From Woeseiaceae bacterium (GTDB taxonomy: Bacteria; Pseudomonadota; Gammaproteobacteria; Steroidobacterales; Woeseiaceae): a DNA stretch of 62,158 bases. Position numbers and translations under genes: made by a program. The notes under the pieces were generated by a model. That model was given only the letters and a program-made list of their open reading frames with translations. It ran no database searches and was not told the DNA's origin. The stretch is taken from positions 1 to 62,158 of the forward strand of contig JAQWOA010000043.1 of NCBI GenBank assembly GCA_029246105.1, in the 5' to 3' direction. Shown one piece after another: positions 18,287 to 26,751 of this stretch; the first letter of the stretch is position 1; every line of letters begins with the position of its first letter.

Positions 18287-19093
18287 TTAAAGCTTCTTAG
18301 TTGTTACGACCGCATCTGCAGGAATGCATTCAAGGGTTTCAATATCAAAATCTGGTGAGATCGAGAGTGGCCCTTTTTCAATAACACCTGTACGAACCCG
18401 TATTGTTGGAATCCCCGCTGCATGACCGGCGGCGATGTCAGTCATGATTTGATCTCCGACCATGAATGTTGATTGTTGGTCTGTTCCAAGTATTGATAAT
18501 GCCATATTGACAAGATCAGGCTTAGGCTTGCCGATGATGGTGGGTGCAATACCAGAAGCTGTTTCAATAGCCTTTAGGATTGAGCCAGCACCAGGTTCGA
18601 ATCCACCGTTTTTAGGCAGCATAGGATCCGGATTAGTGCCAATAAAATGCGCGCCATTCAATAATGCTGTTTGGGCTAATGCTAATTTTTTATGTGTAAA
18701 GCTGCGATCTAGCCCTGCGATAACCGCATCAACATTTTTATCAGCAATATTAAAATTGCAATCCGATATCGCCTGTATCAACGCCGGCTCACCAATCACC
18801 ATAACGCGAGATTTGGGTTTAAGTAATTTATTAAGCTTATTTGCAGCTACTGCACTAGTGGTAATGATGCGCTCAGGGCTGATGGGTATACCCATTACAT
18901 TAAGTTTATTGCTGAATTCTTTTGCTGATTTTGTTGAATTATTTGTGACAAATGCATACGGGAGCCCAATATCATGCCAACGTTGAAATACTCTAATGGC
19001 AGATTCGATTGGCTCATCACCACAATAGGTGACACCATCCAAGTCACTTATAATTGCAGATATTTTAGGCCAGTGTGTCAATCTTTCTCTCAA
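18287..19093 (-). CDS. HAD-superfamily phosphatase, NagD-like (subclass IIA)
   Basis: A 268-residue cytoplasmic phosphatase. The nucleophile motif is DLDGVTY, motif II is VTNNSTKSA, then a C2-type cap (GTNPDPMLP), the lysine in IGKPKPDLV and the acidic motif MVGDQIMTDI. These are the marks of NagD/4-nitrophenylphosphatase enzymes that act on small sugar or nucleotide phosphates. The start is TTG, overlapping the SDR stop (TTGA); an inner TTG twelve bases on is also possible. It is last in the six-gene minus operon from 24586. With a ribokinase two genes upstream, a sugar phosphate is the likely substrate. Confidence 0.85.
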   Translation of the reverse strand: MRERLTHWPKISAIISDLDGVTYCGDEPIESAIRVFQRWHDIGLPYAFVTNNSTKSAKEFSNKLNVMGIPISPERIITTSAVAANKLNKLLKPKSRVMVIGEPALIQAISDCNFNIADKNVDAVIAGLDRSFTHKKLALAQTALLNGAHFIGTNPDPMLPKNGGFEPGAGSILKAIETASGIAPTIIGKPKPDLVNMALSILGTDQQSTFMVGDQIMTDIAAGHAAGIPTIRVRTGVIEKGPLSISPDFDIETLECIPADAVVTTKKL

Positions 19094-19848
19094 TCACTCA
19101 TGACCATGCCGCCATTTACATGTAGGACTTGGCCAGTGATATATGCAGCAGCCTCTGACGCTAGAAATACTGCAGCACCGACAATGTCCTCTGGCTGTCC
19201 AATACGCCCTAGCGGTATACGACCACTATGGCGAGCCTCAGTTTCCTCAACAGGGCGATCATGCAAGGGAGTGTGAATAATGCCTGGGGCAATCGCATTC
19301 ACGGTGATACCTTGTGGTGCCGTCTCGTAAGCGAGAAGTTGCGTCATATCATGCAAGATAGCCTTAGAGTAGCAGTAATCCGCACCGCCGGCTTGATAGT
19401 TTAGAATGGCCCCTCGTGATGAAATTGATGAACCAATATTAATAATGCGACCGCCATTTTCTTTCAATGAATCTTCGTAGATAAGACGTGTTAAATTCAA
19501 TACGGCTTCGGTATTTATTGAAAGTGTATGCTGAATTTTTTTCTTGTCGCCATCAATTAACCGTTCGCTTGATTTGACACCGGCATTGTTAATCAGAATA
19601 TCTATCGGTCCAAAGTGAGCCCGAGCTAGAATTAGCACTTCGTTTATTTTACTTGAATCAGACACATCCAAAGCGACCGACATCACACGATCGTTGTTAG
19701 CCATAGAGTTTGTGACGGGTTCCAGATTTAAATCTGTCGCAACGACGTTAGCAGATGCTTCAACGAATCCTTTTACAAGAGCTAATCCGATACCTCCAGA
19801 GGCGCCGGTAATCAATACTGTCTTTCCAGACAGATCAAGAGTATGCAT
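19090..19848 (-). CDS. Short-chain dehydrogenase/reductase
   Basis: A 252-residue classical SDR, a tetrameric NAD(P)-dependent oxidoreductase. The cofactor motif is TGASGGIG, NNAG is present at residue ~88, the catalytic Ser is in SSISSRG, and Tyr/Lys are in YCYSK. The C-terminus (ITGQVLHVNGGMVMSD) is that of FabG-like and sugar/polyol dehydrogenases. The acid at the end of the first beta strand (ATDLN) suggests preference for NAD(H). AGGAG lies nine bases before the ATG. It overlaps ribokinase by 14 bases and the HAD gene by four. In this locus it is more likely a sugar or sugar-alcohol dehydrogenase than a fatty-acid enzyme. Confidence 0.87.
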   Translation of the reverse strand: MHTLDLSGKTVLITGASGGIGLALVKGFVEASANVVATDLNLEPVTNSMANNDRVMSVALDVSDSSKINEVLILARAHFGPIDILINNAGVKSSERLIDGDKKKIQHTLSINTEAVLNLTRLIYEDSLKENGGRIINIGSSISSRGAILNYQAGGADYCYSKAILHDMTQLLAYETAPQGITVNAIAPGIIHTPLHDRPVEETEARHSGRIPLGRIGQPEDIVGAAVFLASEAAAYITGQVLHVNGGMVMSD

Positions 19849-20770
19849 TTTTTAGAGCTCCTTTTTCGGCCATAAAATGCTTGACCTCCTGTTCAGTGGG
19901 CATTGATGTTTGTGCACCTTTGCGCGTTACGCAAAGACTTGCTGTAGCAGATGCAAAACACAGTGAATCTTCTATCTTCATTCCACGTGCAACTGCTACA
20001 GCAAGGGCGCCGTTAAAAGCATCGCCGGCCGCGGTAGTGTCTATAGCGTCCACCGGAAAGGCTTTTTGATGTATCCGTTGTTTAGCATCTAAATAAACAA
20101 CACCATTGGCTCCAAGTGTGATGGCGACAGCAGCGATGCCATTATTATGCAGCCGCATGGCGGCATCAAAGGCTTGATCAATCGATGAGACATGCAGTCC
20201 GGACAATTCTTCAGCTTCAGTTTCATTCGGAGTAATGATGTCGATAAGCTTGCAGTCTGCTGCAGTTAATTGAGCACGTACTGGAGCAGGGTTAAAAATT
20301 AGGGTGCGATTTTTTTTATTCTCGAAAGCTGCTCGGCAAGTATCGAGGGGCAGTCCCATTTCGACCACCATAACGGCATCTTCTGGTACATCTTTTAGTG
20401 CCATGAGCATATCATCCGGACTAAATTCTTCATTTGCGCCAACATCTATGCCCATCATGTTAGTGCCATCATTAGCGACAAGAATCAGTGCTTTTCCTGA
20501 CCTTGAACCAGGTTTTTTACAAATTTTACTGGTTTGCACACCAAATTCCGCTAGGTTGCGCATTAGGCTGTCTGCCGCGCTATCTTCGCCTAACATGGTT
20601 GCAAAATACGGCATGGCTCCTAGGCGCGCAGCAGCAACTGCTTGATTGGCACCTTTACCGCCGGCAAATTCCTCAGTAGTACCAATTAAGCTTTGGCCAA
20701 CGGATGGAAGGGCCGTTGAATAAAAATTAATGTCAAGATTTGTTGTACCAATGAAGATTAATGGCCGCAT
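19835..20770 (-). CDS. rbsK: Ribokinase-like PfkB sugar kinase
   Basis: A 311-residue kinase with strong ribokinase features: the N-terminal signature FAGGKGANQAVAAARLGA, FATMLGEDS, ITPNETEAEELSG and the ATP-site DTTAAGDAFNGALAVA. Ribokinase phosphorylates D-ribose at O5. The symbol is given because the resemblance is close, but the true substrate may be another pentose or deoxyribose. It sits between the flavoprotein and the SDR in the minus operon, opposite a ribose-type ABC importer that could deliver its substrate. A second PfkB kinase (30958-31905) lies in the divergent operon. Confidence 0.85.
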   Translation of the reverse strand: MRPLIFIGTTNLDINFYSTALPSVGQSLIGTTEEFAGGKGANQAVAAARLGAMPYFATMLGEDSAADSLMRNLAEFGVQTSKICKKPGSRSGKALILVANDGTNMMGIDVGANEEFSPDDMLMALKDVPEDAVMVVEMGLPLDTCRAAFENKKNRTLIFNPAPVRAQLTAADCKLIDIITPNETEAEELSGLHVSSIDQAFDAAMRLHNNGIAAVAITLGANGVVYLDAKQRIHQKAFPVDAIDTTAAGDAFNGALAVAVARGMKIEDSLCFASATASLCVTRKGAQTSMPTEQEVKHFMAEKGALKNAYS

Positions 20771-20853
20771 TGTTTAAGGGCTCCAAAAGTAAGGTCGCGC
20801 TCAAGATACTTTGCAATGAAATAAGAAATATAAAATCCCATAATTATTCACGC

Positions 20854-22548
20854 TTAGGTAGCATCTGCTCTAGCTTTGGCATCTTCAATGGCCAAATAAG
20901 CAGAAACAATTCCTGGCCCGATGGTGATCCCAGCACCCGGATAAATTCCTGCCATTATCGAGGTCGCGTCGTTTCCGCACGCATAAAGGCCTGTGATTGC
21001 ATTATCGTCTTTTTTTAGGACTCTTGCCCTTTCGTCAGTCTTGAGTCCTGCCGCTGTACCTAAAGTTCCTGGGACGATTCGAAGTGCGATAAAAGGGCCA
21101 TTTTTAATCTCGCCTAGATTCGGATTCTTTAGGCCCAAGCTTTCGTCTCCTAAAGCTAGATTGAAGGCAGATTCACCGCGACCAAAATCTGGATCTTTTC
21201 CAGAATGAGCATTTTGATTGTGTTGGCTCACTGTGGCTATAAGAGATTCTGAATTAATATCGATTTCTTTTGCTAGTGCTTCAAGGGTATTGCCACGTTG
21301 GATATAGCCGCGTCGGATATAGCTGCTGAGACTAGGAGTCCATGGCCAAGGTAGAATATCTCCCATGCCTCGTTTTTTTACGAACGCTTCTTCGCAAATA
21401 AAGAAGAAGCGTTCATCATCAGGGTAGCCATTATTAAAAAGGCCGATACAAATATCATGATATGAGTTTGATTCATTCACAAACCTTTTGCCTTTCGGGT
21501 CTACTGCTATAACGCCAGGGCGACCTCGATCAAGCCATCCGTAGGGCACGATGGCGGTTGACCCATCTTTATTTTTTAAGCGTGATACAGGCGTCCAGAA
21601 ACCAGGACTTGCGACCTTTAGATCAAGCATTCCACCTGCTTTGCCTGCAGCTTGAATGCCATTGCCTTGGTTTTCGGTGGCACATAATGTGACATCATGT
21701 TGATGTTTGGCTCCCATATTGGCTCGCAATTTAGGATTGGCGGCGAATCCTCCGGTAGCCAGAATTACCCCATGCCGAGCTTGGACGCGAATTTCGGAAC
21801 CTTCATAGGAAACGATAGCACCGGTCGCCCTATCGTTTTCAACAATCAGCTCTTTCATCGGACAATCAGTTGCTAATTCTATATTTAACTTGCGAACACT
21901 TTTTAAGGCTGCGGCTAGAAACGCATTGCCACCGCTTAATTCAGTGCCACGCGAAAATTTTAAACGATCTATCATATAACGACTCACGCGGCGCAATACA
22001 TGCAATAGAGACGTGGCAGACTTTATTGGATTTAAGAAATGCTTGATTTCACTTGATGTAATCATCATGCCGCCTAGCACTACTCTGATTGGATCTCCAA
22101 TAAGATCAAAGTCAGCTCCTAAATGACGCCCATCGAATGGTGCTGGACTTAAAGCCCGCCCTTTATCAACACCGCCAGCACGATTTGAGTGATAGTCGGG
22201 AGCTCCAGCTAAAACGAACTTTATCTCTGAGCATTTTTCGATTTCCTGAACAGCTTTTGGGCCATATTTGAGGTAAGTATCGATTTTCTTCTCATTATAA
22301 TAACTTCCCAATTCACCACGTAAATATATACGTGCTTGATCGAGTGAATCATCAATTCCAGCCTTAATGGCATGATCAGAGCATGGCACCCAAATCATTG
22401 CATTCGATAATGCAGTCGTGCCACCTATCTTGGAGGCTTTTTCACATAACATCACTGAATATCCAGCAGATGATGCATAGAGCGCTGCACAGATACCTGC
22501 AGCGCCGCTACCAATGATTAAAAAATCAGTAGTTTTTTCATTACTCAC
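20854..22548 (-). CDS. FAD-dependent oxidoreductase, KstD/fumarate-reductase-like
   Basis: A 564-residue flavoprotein. The N-terminal dinucleotide motif is IIGSGAAGICAALYA, followed by CEKASKIGGTTALSNAMIW. Near the C-terminus, GLYACGNDATSIMAGIYPGAG resembles the signature of the 3-ketosteroid-delta1-dehydrogenase group within the fumarate reductase flavoprotein superfamily. RFVNESNSYHD is another group motif. The locus holds no other steroid genes, so I infer dehydrogenation of a sugar-derived or other small keto compound. GTG start with AGGA ten bases upstream. It lies six bases after the TIM-barrel gene and 83 bases before ribokinase. Confidence 0.82.
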   Translation of the reverse strand: MSNEKTTDFLIIGSGAAGICAALYASSAGYSVMLCEKASKIGGTTALSNAMIWVPCSDHAIKAGIDDSLDQARIYLRGELGSYYNEKKIDTYLKYGPKAVQEIEKCSEIKFVLAGAPDYHSNRAGGVDKGRALSPAPFDGRHLGADFDLIGDPIRVVLGGMMITSSEIKHFLNPIKSATSLLHVLRRVSRYMIDRLKFSRGTELSGGNAFLAAALKSVRKLNIELATDCPMKELIVENDRATGAIVSYEGSEIRVQARHGVILATGGFAANPKLRANMGAKHQHDVTLCATENQGNGIQAAGKAGGMLDLKVASPGFWTPVSRLKNKDGSTAIVPYGWLDRGRPGVIAVDPKGKRFVNESNSYHDICIGLFNNGYPDDERFFFICEEAFVKKRGMGDILPWPWTPSLSSYIRRGYIQRGNTLEALAKEIDINSESLIATVSQHNQNAHSGKDPDFGRGESAFNLALGDESLGLKNPNLGEIKNGPFIALRIVPGTLGTAAGLKTDERARVLKKDDNAITGLYACGNDATSIMAGIYPGAGITIGPGIVSAYLAIEDAKARADAT

Positions 22549-22553
22549 TAGGT

Positions 22554-23381
22554 TTATTTCCTTGAGAATGGAATGGCCTTGAAGTCTTCAGCTATTGTTT
22601 TCACCGCATGCTCTATCGGAATGCGCTCGATGGACGATGCACCGACGAAACCCACACATTGGGTGTTTTCATAAACTCGACGGGTATCTTCTGGCGATGC
22701 TATTTTACCGCCATGGCAGAGAAAGGTTGGTGTATGGCCGGCTACTATAACAGCGTCTACCATTTCTGAGATTTTGCGTATTTCTTCATCTATTTTAGTT
22801 TCAGTTTCGTGCCCCGAAAGCCCACCGCTCGTGGCGCCGACATGAGGCACTATACAATCGACACCCTTTTCAGCTACATCTATTGCATCTTGGACTGTTG
22901 CCACATAAGCCATAGAAAAAATGTCACGTGCGGTAGCTTTTTCGATCAGCTCAACTTCGCGTTTCCAGCCAAGATCTACTTTGCCTCTCCGCTTACGCCA
23001 GCGTTCACCCATAGTAGAAATAGTAGGATAATTGATAATGCCTGAGTACCCAGCTGCTTGGAATTCATCGAGTAGCTGATCTAAATCCATGCGCGTTGGA
23101 TCCCAAGCCTCGATCCCACCAACTAAGGGTGTGTCTGATACTACATTTCGAATCTCAGCTGCCATGTCGATCGTGATAGTATTGGAGTCTCCGATACGAC
23201 TCGTTGGCAGACCCATAAGCCTTGACTTGCCAGTGCTGTATACAATCAGCAAATCTGCGCCGCCAAGAGCAGCGCATTTAGCAATCAAACCACAGCTAGT
23301 GCCTGCTGCGAGAATAGGACGACTGGCTTTTGTTTCTTCAGCCAGGCGATTCAATATATTTTGTCGGGAAAAATTCTTCAT
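22554..23381 (-). CDS. TIM-barrel protein of the phosphoenolpyruvate hydrolase-like family
   Basis: A 275-residue protein matching the TIM-barrel 'signal transduction/PEP hydrolase-like' family. It opens with the segment ILAAGTSCGLIAKCAALGGA. The central WRKRRGKVDLGWKREVELI and PHVGATSGGLSG are highly characteristic, and FVGASSIERIP closes the barrel. The family fold is that of PEP-utilising isomerases and lyases, but I know no firmly assigned reaction. It corresponds to the C-terminal domain of the plant Tm-1 protein. Its start overlaps the Tm-1-like gene by four bases, so the two are coupled and probably work together. Confidence 0.85.
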   Translation of the reverse strand: MKNFSRQNILNRLAEETKASRPILAAGTSCGLIAKCAALGGADLLIVYSTGKSRLMGLPTSRIGDSNTITIDMAAEIRNVVSDTPLVGGIEAWDPTRMDLDQLLDEFQAAGYSGIINYPTISTMGERWRKRRGKVDLGWKREVELIEKATARDIFSMAYVATVQDAIDVAEKGVDCIVPHVGATSGGLSGHETETKIDEEIRKISEMVDAVIVAGHTPTFLCHGGKIASPEDTRRVYENTQCVGFVGASSIERIPIEHAVKTIAEDFKAIPFSRK

Positions 23382-24586
23382 GAAGACCTATTAAGTTGTG
23401 CAACCATCCAGTCGGCGCAGAGCATTCCGAATTCGGGATCATTGATGTGTAAATCATTCTCTAAGACAGGAATATCTGCTCTGAGCGTCTGCTTCATTGT
23501 ATCGCGCCATGACATATTAGCCACCGGGTCATGGAAGGGTTTACCTGGGCGATCGTAATCCGATACGCCTTGCGCCGGCCAGAATACTGCAACTGGCCCT
23601 ATAGATTGGTTTATCCTGACCGCCGTTTGGTAAGCAATCTTTGCGGTTTCATCAGAATTTGTGCGCACGAGCGTTGTCATTGATGTGTGTCGATATGTGG
23701 TACGGTCCAAAAGATGATTTGGCATCGATTCTGGTGGTCCAAAATTAACCATATCAACTGCTCCTGGTGCAATGATTTGAGGAATACCAGTCCTAGCTGC
23801 TGCTTTTAAGCGATCTTCCCCTGCGCTGGCCGTTCCATCCAATAGCAGGTCTGCCATTTCTGTTGTTGTTAGGTCGACTACGCCATCAAATTCGCCTTTG
23901 GCGATAAGTGATTCCATAGTGCGTCCACCTGCACCATTTGCTGGAAATACGATGACAGTCACATCAGAATCTTCAAGACGAGACATCACTGATTGAACTG
24001 CTGGTGTAGTGACACCAAAAGCTGTAACAGCAACTGTTTTTCCAGGTCGAATTGCCTCTTGCACCCATTCCAATCCATGTAGCATATTTGCTGCATTGAT
24101 CAACACGCTGCGCGTGAACTTGTTTATACCCATTAGATCCACAATTGTTGGCAGAAGTATGGTGTCAGAAGTGGTAGCAATCTCCGCCAGCAGTGCTGGC
24201 CGAGCGCTTGTAACAAGTACCTTTGGAAATCCATAGGGAAGGTCGCATGTTATTTGATGAAATATGCCAGCACCCTTGCCACCACCTACTCCTGCGATCG
24301 CAGAGATATTTCCCGTTTTGAATAACTCATTAACTATGGCAATTGCACCAGATGCCATTGCATTGAGTGCTTCTGCTGGTCCATCAAAATCAATGGGAAT
24401 TTTAGCTTTATTTGTGATGGATTCGCGTGTTATGTCCCCAGGAAACTTTGGAGAACCAGCAGTCCCAATATCCATGACAATCACTGAGCGGCCATATGAA
24501 ACAAGTTGCTTCTTGAGAAATGCGATTTCATCTCCCTTGGAATCAAGGGTAGCGACAAGTAAAATATTACCTTTGGGTGTGCTCAT
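23378..24586 (-). CDS. Tm-1-like ATP-binding domain protein (UPF0261)
   Basis: A 402-residue protein of the UPF0261/Tm-1-like family. Diagnostic segments are ILLVATLDSKGDE at the start, VMDIGTAGSP, AGVGGGKGAGIF, VDLMGINKFTRSVL and FPANGAGGRTMESLI. In tomato Tm-1 this domain binds ATP and is fused to a TIM barrel; in bacteria the biochemical role is not established to my knowledge. Here the two domains are separate, adjacent, overlapping genes in the same order as the plant fusion. It is first in the six-gene minus operon, divergent from the ABC transporter. Two short inverted repeats lie in its upstream region. Confidence 0.87.
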   Translation of the reverse strand: MSTPKGNILLVATLDSKGDEIAFLKKQLVSYGRSVIVMDIGTAGSPKFPGDITRESITNKAKIPIDFDGPAEALNAMASGAIAIVNELFKTGNISAIAGVGGGKGAGIFHQITCDLPYGFPKVLVTSARPALLAEIATTSDTILLPTIVDLMGINKFTRSVLINAANMLHGLEWVQEAIRPGKTVAVTAFGVTTPAVQSVMSRLEDSDVTVIVFPANGAGGRTMESLIAKGEFDGVVDLTTTEMADLLLDGTASAGEDRLKAAARTGIPQIIAPGAVDMVNFGPPESMPNHLLDRTTYRHTSMTTLVRTNSDETAKIAYQTAVRINQSIGPVAVFWPAQGVSDYDRPGKPFHDPVANMSWRDTMKQTLRADIPVLENDLHINDPEFGMLCADWMVAQLNRSS

Positions 24587-24613
24587 TCGTTTCTCGGTTT
24601 ATCTAACAATCGA

Positions 24614-24649
24614 CCTATGTAATAGGCCTGCGAGATTAGATCAGATCTA
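24614..24649. promoter_or_regulatory. Two short inverted repeats upstream of the Tm-1-like gene
   Basis: CCTAT-GTA-ATAGG (24614-24626) and TAGATC-A-GATCTA (24637-24649) are perfect inverted repeats, 28 and 51 bases upstream of the Tm-1-like start and in the region shared with the divergent ABC operon. They may be operator sites; no regulator gene is in the window. The rest of 24587-24997 holds an eight-G run (24810-24817) and no gene. Confidence 0.3.
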
Positions 24650-24952
24650 GATTTATATCAGTCATGGCGGATTTTCCGCACGATTGCGTATTAATTATGT
24701 TGATATTTCCACTTTGTAGCATAAACCGGCGACGTTGCCGACAGCTGGTGTATCATCGACATCGCGTTTGTCGAGCAATGTTTATACTCCAATGACTTTA
24801 CGGTCTTTTGGGGGGGGAACTGAAATACGGTAAGTTATGGAATGCTCTGTAATTTATTTATTGGTTTTTCATCTGATAGAAGCTGGAACAGAAATGGCAG
24901 ACTTAGTATTGATTCGTTTTATAGATTGGTGAGGTAACACTACTATCTACCA

Positions 24953-24968
24953 ATAAAGCGCTTTATTT
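24953..24968. promoter_or_regulatory. LacI/GalR-type operator palindrome
   Basis: AATAAAGCGCTTTATT is a perfect 16-base palindrome with the central AAAGCGCTTT typical of LacI-family operators. It lies 30 bases upstream of the ATG of the ABC substrate-binding protein, where a bound repressor would block transcription. The LacI-type regulator that would use it is not encoded in the window. Confidence 0.6.
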
Positions 24969-24997
24969 AGGGCGTCCAATTTCAACAGGAGAGAAAT

Positions 24998-25936
24998 ATG
25001 AATTTTCGACAAACGTTAAAATCAGCAGTGTTTGCAATTACTGCTGCATTTATGAGTACCACGGTGTTTGCGGAAGAGCTAAAAATTGGACTTGTTCAGA
25101 TTAATCAACAGGCCCTCTTTTTCAATCAAATGAATGAAGGTGCAAATACGGCAGCAGAGGCTGCAGGGGTCGAATTATTTATTTTTAATGCAAACAATGA
25201 CCCAGCAAAGCAGGCAGATGCTATCGAAACCTACATTGCTGAAGGTGTGGATGGTCTAGTGGTAGTGGCGATTGATGTAAATGGCGTCATGCCAAGTGTG
25301 ATAGATGCTGCCGCTGCAGGTATCCCAGTTGTTGCTGTTGATGCAATCTTGCCGGAGGGCCCACAGAAGGCTCAAGTCGGTGTTGATAACGCACTTGCAG
25401 GACAATTGTTAGCGACTCATCTCATCGACCATCTTGATGGCAGTGGTTTTGAGGGCGTGGAGCTTGGCATTGTTGGTGCACTTAATTCGTTTATTCAGAA
25501 TGTCCGTCAGAAAGGCTTTGAAGATGGGATTTCAGATGATTCACGTATTAAGATTGTAGGCATAGTTGATGGCCGTAATTCGCAGGACAATGCTCTAAGG
25601 TCTGCTGAGAATTTGATAACAGCAAATCCTGGAATTGATGTGATTTATGCAACTGGTGAGCCAGCTCTTGTAGGCGCAATTGCTGCCGTTGAAAGTCAAG
25701 GCCGGACTGACGACATTGAAGTAATCGGTTGGGATTTGACTGGCGAAGTTATTGCTGGAATCGATGCTGGGTATGTAACCGCTGTAATTCAGCAGGATCC
25801 GACAGGCATGGGTAATGCTGCAATAAATTCAGTTCTTAAATCCATCGCAGGTAAGGTGATTGAATATGATGTTGCCGTACCAGTCACTATTGTTACAAAG
25901 TATAATGTTGATCCTTATCGTGAGATTTTTAAGTAA
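24998..25936 (+). CDS. Ribose-type ABC transporter, periplasmic sugar-binding protein
   Basis: A 312-residue exported binding protein of the RbsB/peripla_BP_4 group. The signal peptide is residues 1-25, with cleavage expected after VFA before EELKIGLV. Family landmarks are IFNANNDPAKQADAIE, GVDGLVVVAID, AAAGIPVVAVDA and VGVDNALAGQLLA. It would bind a pyranose or pentose in the periplasm and pass it to the ATPase and permease downstream. A strong AGGAG precedes the ATG. A LacI-type palindrome just upstream suggests induction by the sugar. The stop overlaps the ATPase start by one base (TAATG). Confidence 0.9.
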   Translation: MNFRQTLKSAVFAITAAFMSTTVFAEELKIGLVQINQQALFFNQMNEGANTAAEAAGVELFIFNANNDPAKQADAIETYIAEGVDGLVVVAIDVNGVMPSVIDAAAAGIPVVAVDAILPEGPQKAQVGVDNALAGQLLATHLIDHLDGSGFEGVELGIVGALNSFIQNVRQKGFEDGISDDSRIKIVGIVDGRNSQDNALRSAENLITANPGIDVIYATGEPALVGAIAAVESQGRTDDIEVIGWDLTGEVIAGIDAGYVTAVIQQDPTGMGNAAINSVLKSIAGKVIEYDVAVPVTIVTKYNVDPYREIFK

Positions 25937-26751
25937 TGGTTTCGCAAGACTTGTTGAGTAAGGAGGCGGACCAAGCCACCTTCAATCAATCAAAACCGCG
26001 TATTTCTGTGCGAGGAATAAAAAAACGCTTTGGTGCGGTTGAGGCTTTGCGCGGCGTCGATCTGGATATCTATCCAGGCGAGTGCTTGGGTCTCGTGGGC
26101 GACAACGCAGCAGGTAAATCAACTTTTACCAAAATGTTATCTGGAGTGTATGTGCCGGATGAAGGTGAGATGAAAATTGATGGCCATGAGGTTCAGTTCG
26201 AGACGCCGAATGATGCCCGAAAGCATCGGATTGAGATGGTCTATCAAGACTTAAGCCTTTGCGACACGATTGACATTCCAGGTAATCTTTTTCTGGGACG
26301 AGAGCTACGCAAGTCACCTGAATTTTTTGGATTCTTGGATAAGCGCAAGATGCGAAAGAGCACTCAGAAGATGCTGGATAAATTGCAAATCCGTATTCCA
26401 AATATAAATTCTAAGGTTGCGATGCTATCGGGGGGTCAGCGTCAAGCCATCGCTATCGCACGCGCTGCAGCATTTAATCCTGATTTATTAATTATGGATG
26501 AGCCAACATCGGCACTTGCAGTTGCTGAAGTGGACGCCGTGTTGGACCTGATAAACCGTTTAAAGGAAACGGGAGTGTCGATTATTCTGATAACACATCG
26601 ATTGCAGGACTTATTTCGCGTTTGTGACCGCATTGCCGTTATGTATGAGGGCACAAAAGTGGCTGAAAGAAACATACATGATACTGATCTTGAAGATTTA
26701 GTTAATCTGATTGTTGGAGGGCATGCACATGCAGCCACAAAACAAAAATAA
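25936..26751 (+). CDS. Sugar ABC transporter ATP-binding protein, single domain
   Basis: A 271-residue ATPase with Walker A GDNAAGKST, the Q-loop region, the signature LSGGQRQAIAIARA and Walker B LLIMDEPTSAL. Ribose-type systems usually carry a duplicated ATPase of about 500 residues. This one has a single domain, as in FrcA-like fructose/ribose systems, and should act as a homodimer. The start is fixed by the TAATG junction with the binding-protein gene, and the 3' end overlaps the permease start by 23 bases. Confidence 0.9.
   Translation: MVSQDLLSKEADQATFNQSKPRISVRGIKKRFGAVEALRGVDLDIYPGECLGLVGDNAAGKSTFTKMLSGVYVPDEGEMKIDGHEVQFETPNDARKHRIEMVYQDLSLCDTIDIPGNLFLGRELRKSPEFFGFLDKRKMRKSTQKMLDKLQIRIPNINSKVAMLSGGQRQAIAIARAAAFNPDLLIMDEPTSALAVAEVDAVLDLINRLKETGVSIILITHRLQDLFRVCDRIAVMYEGTKVAERNIHDTDLEDLVNLIVGGHAHAATKQK

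Noticed and set aside
20854-22548. Steroid degradation gene (KstD)
   Set aside because: The flavoprotein signature fits that group, but no other steroid gene is nearby and all neighbours concern carbohydrates.
24810-24817. Run of eight G as a phase-variation tract
   Set aside because: It is intergenic, far from the start and not between clear promoter elements; a single homopolymer is weak evidence.
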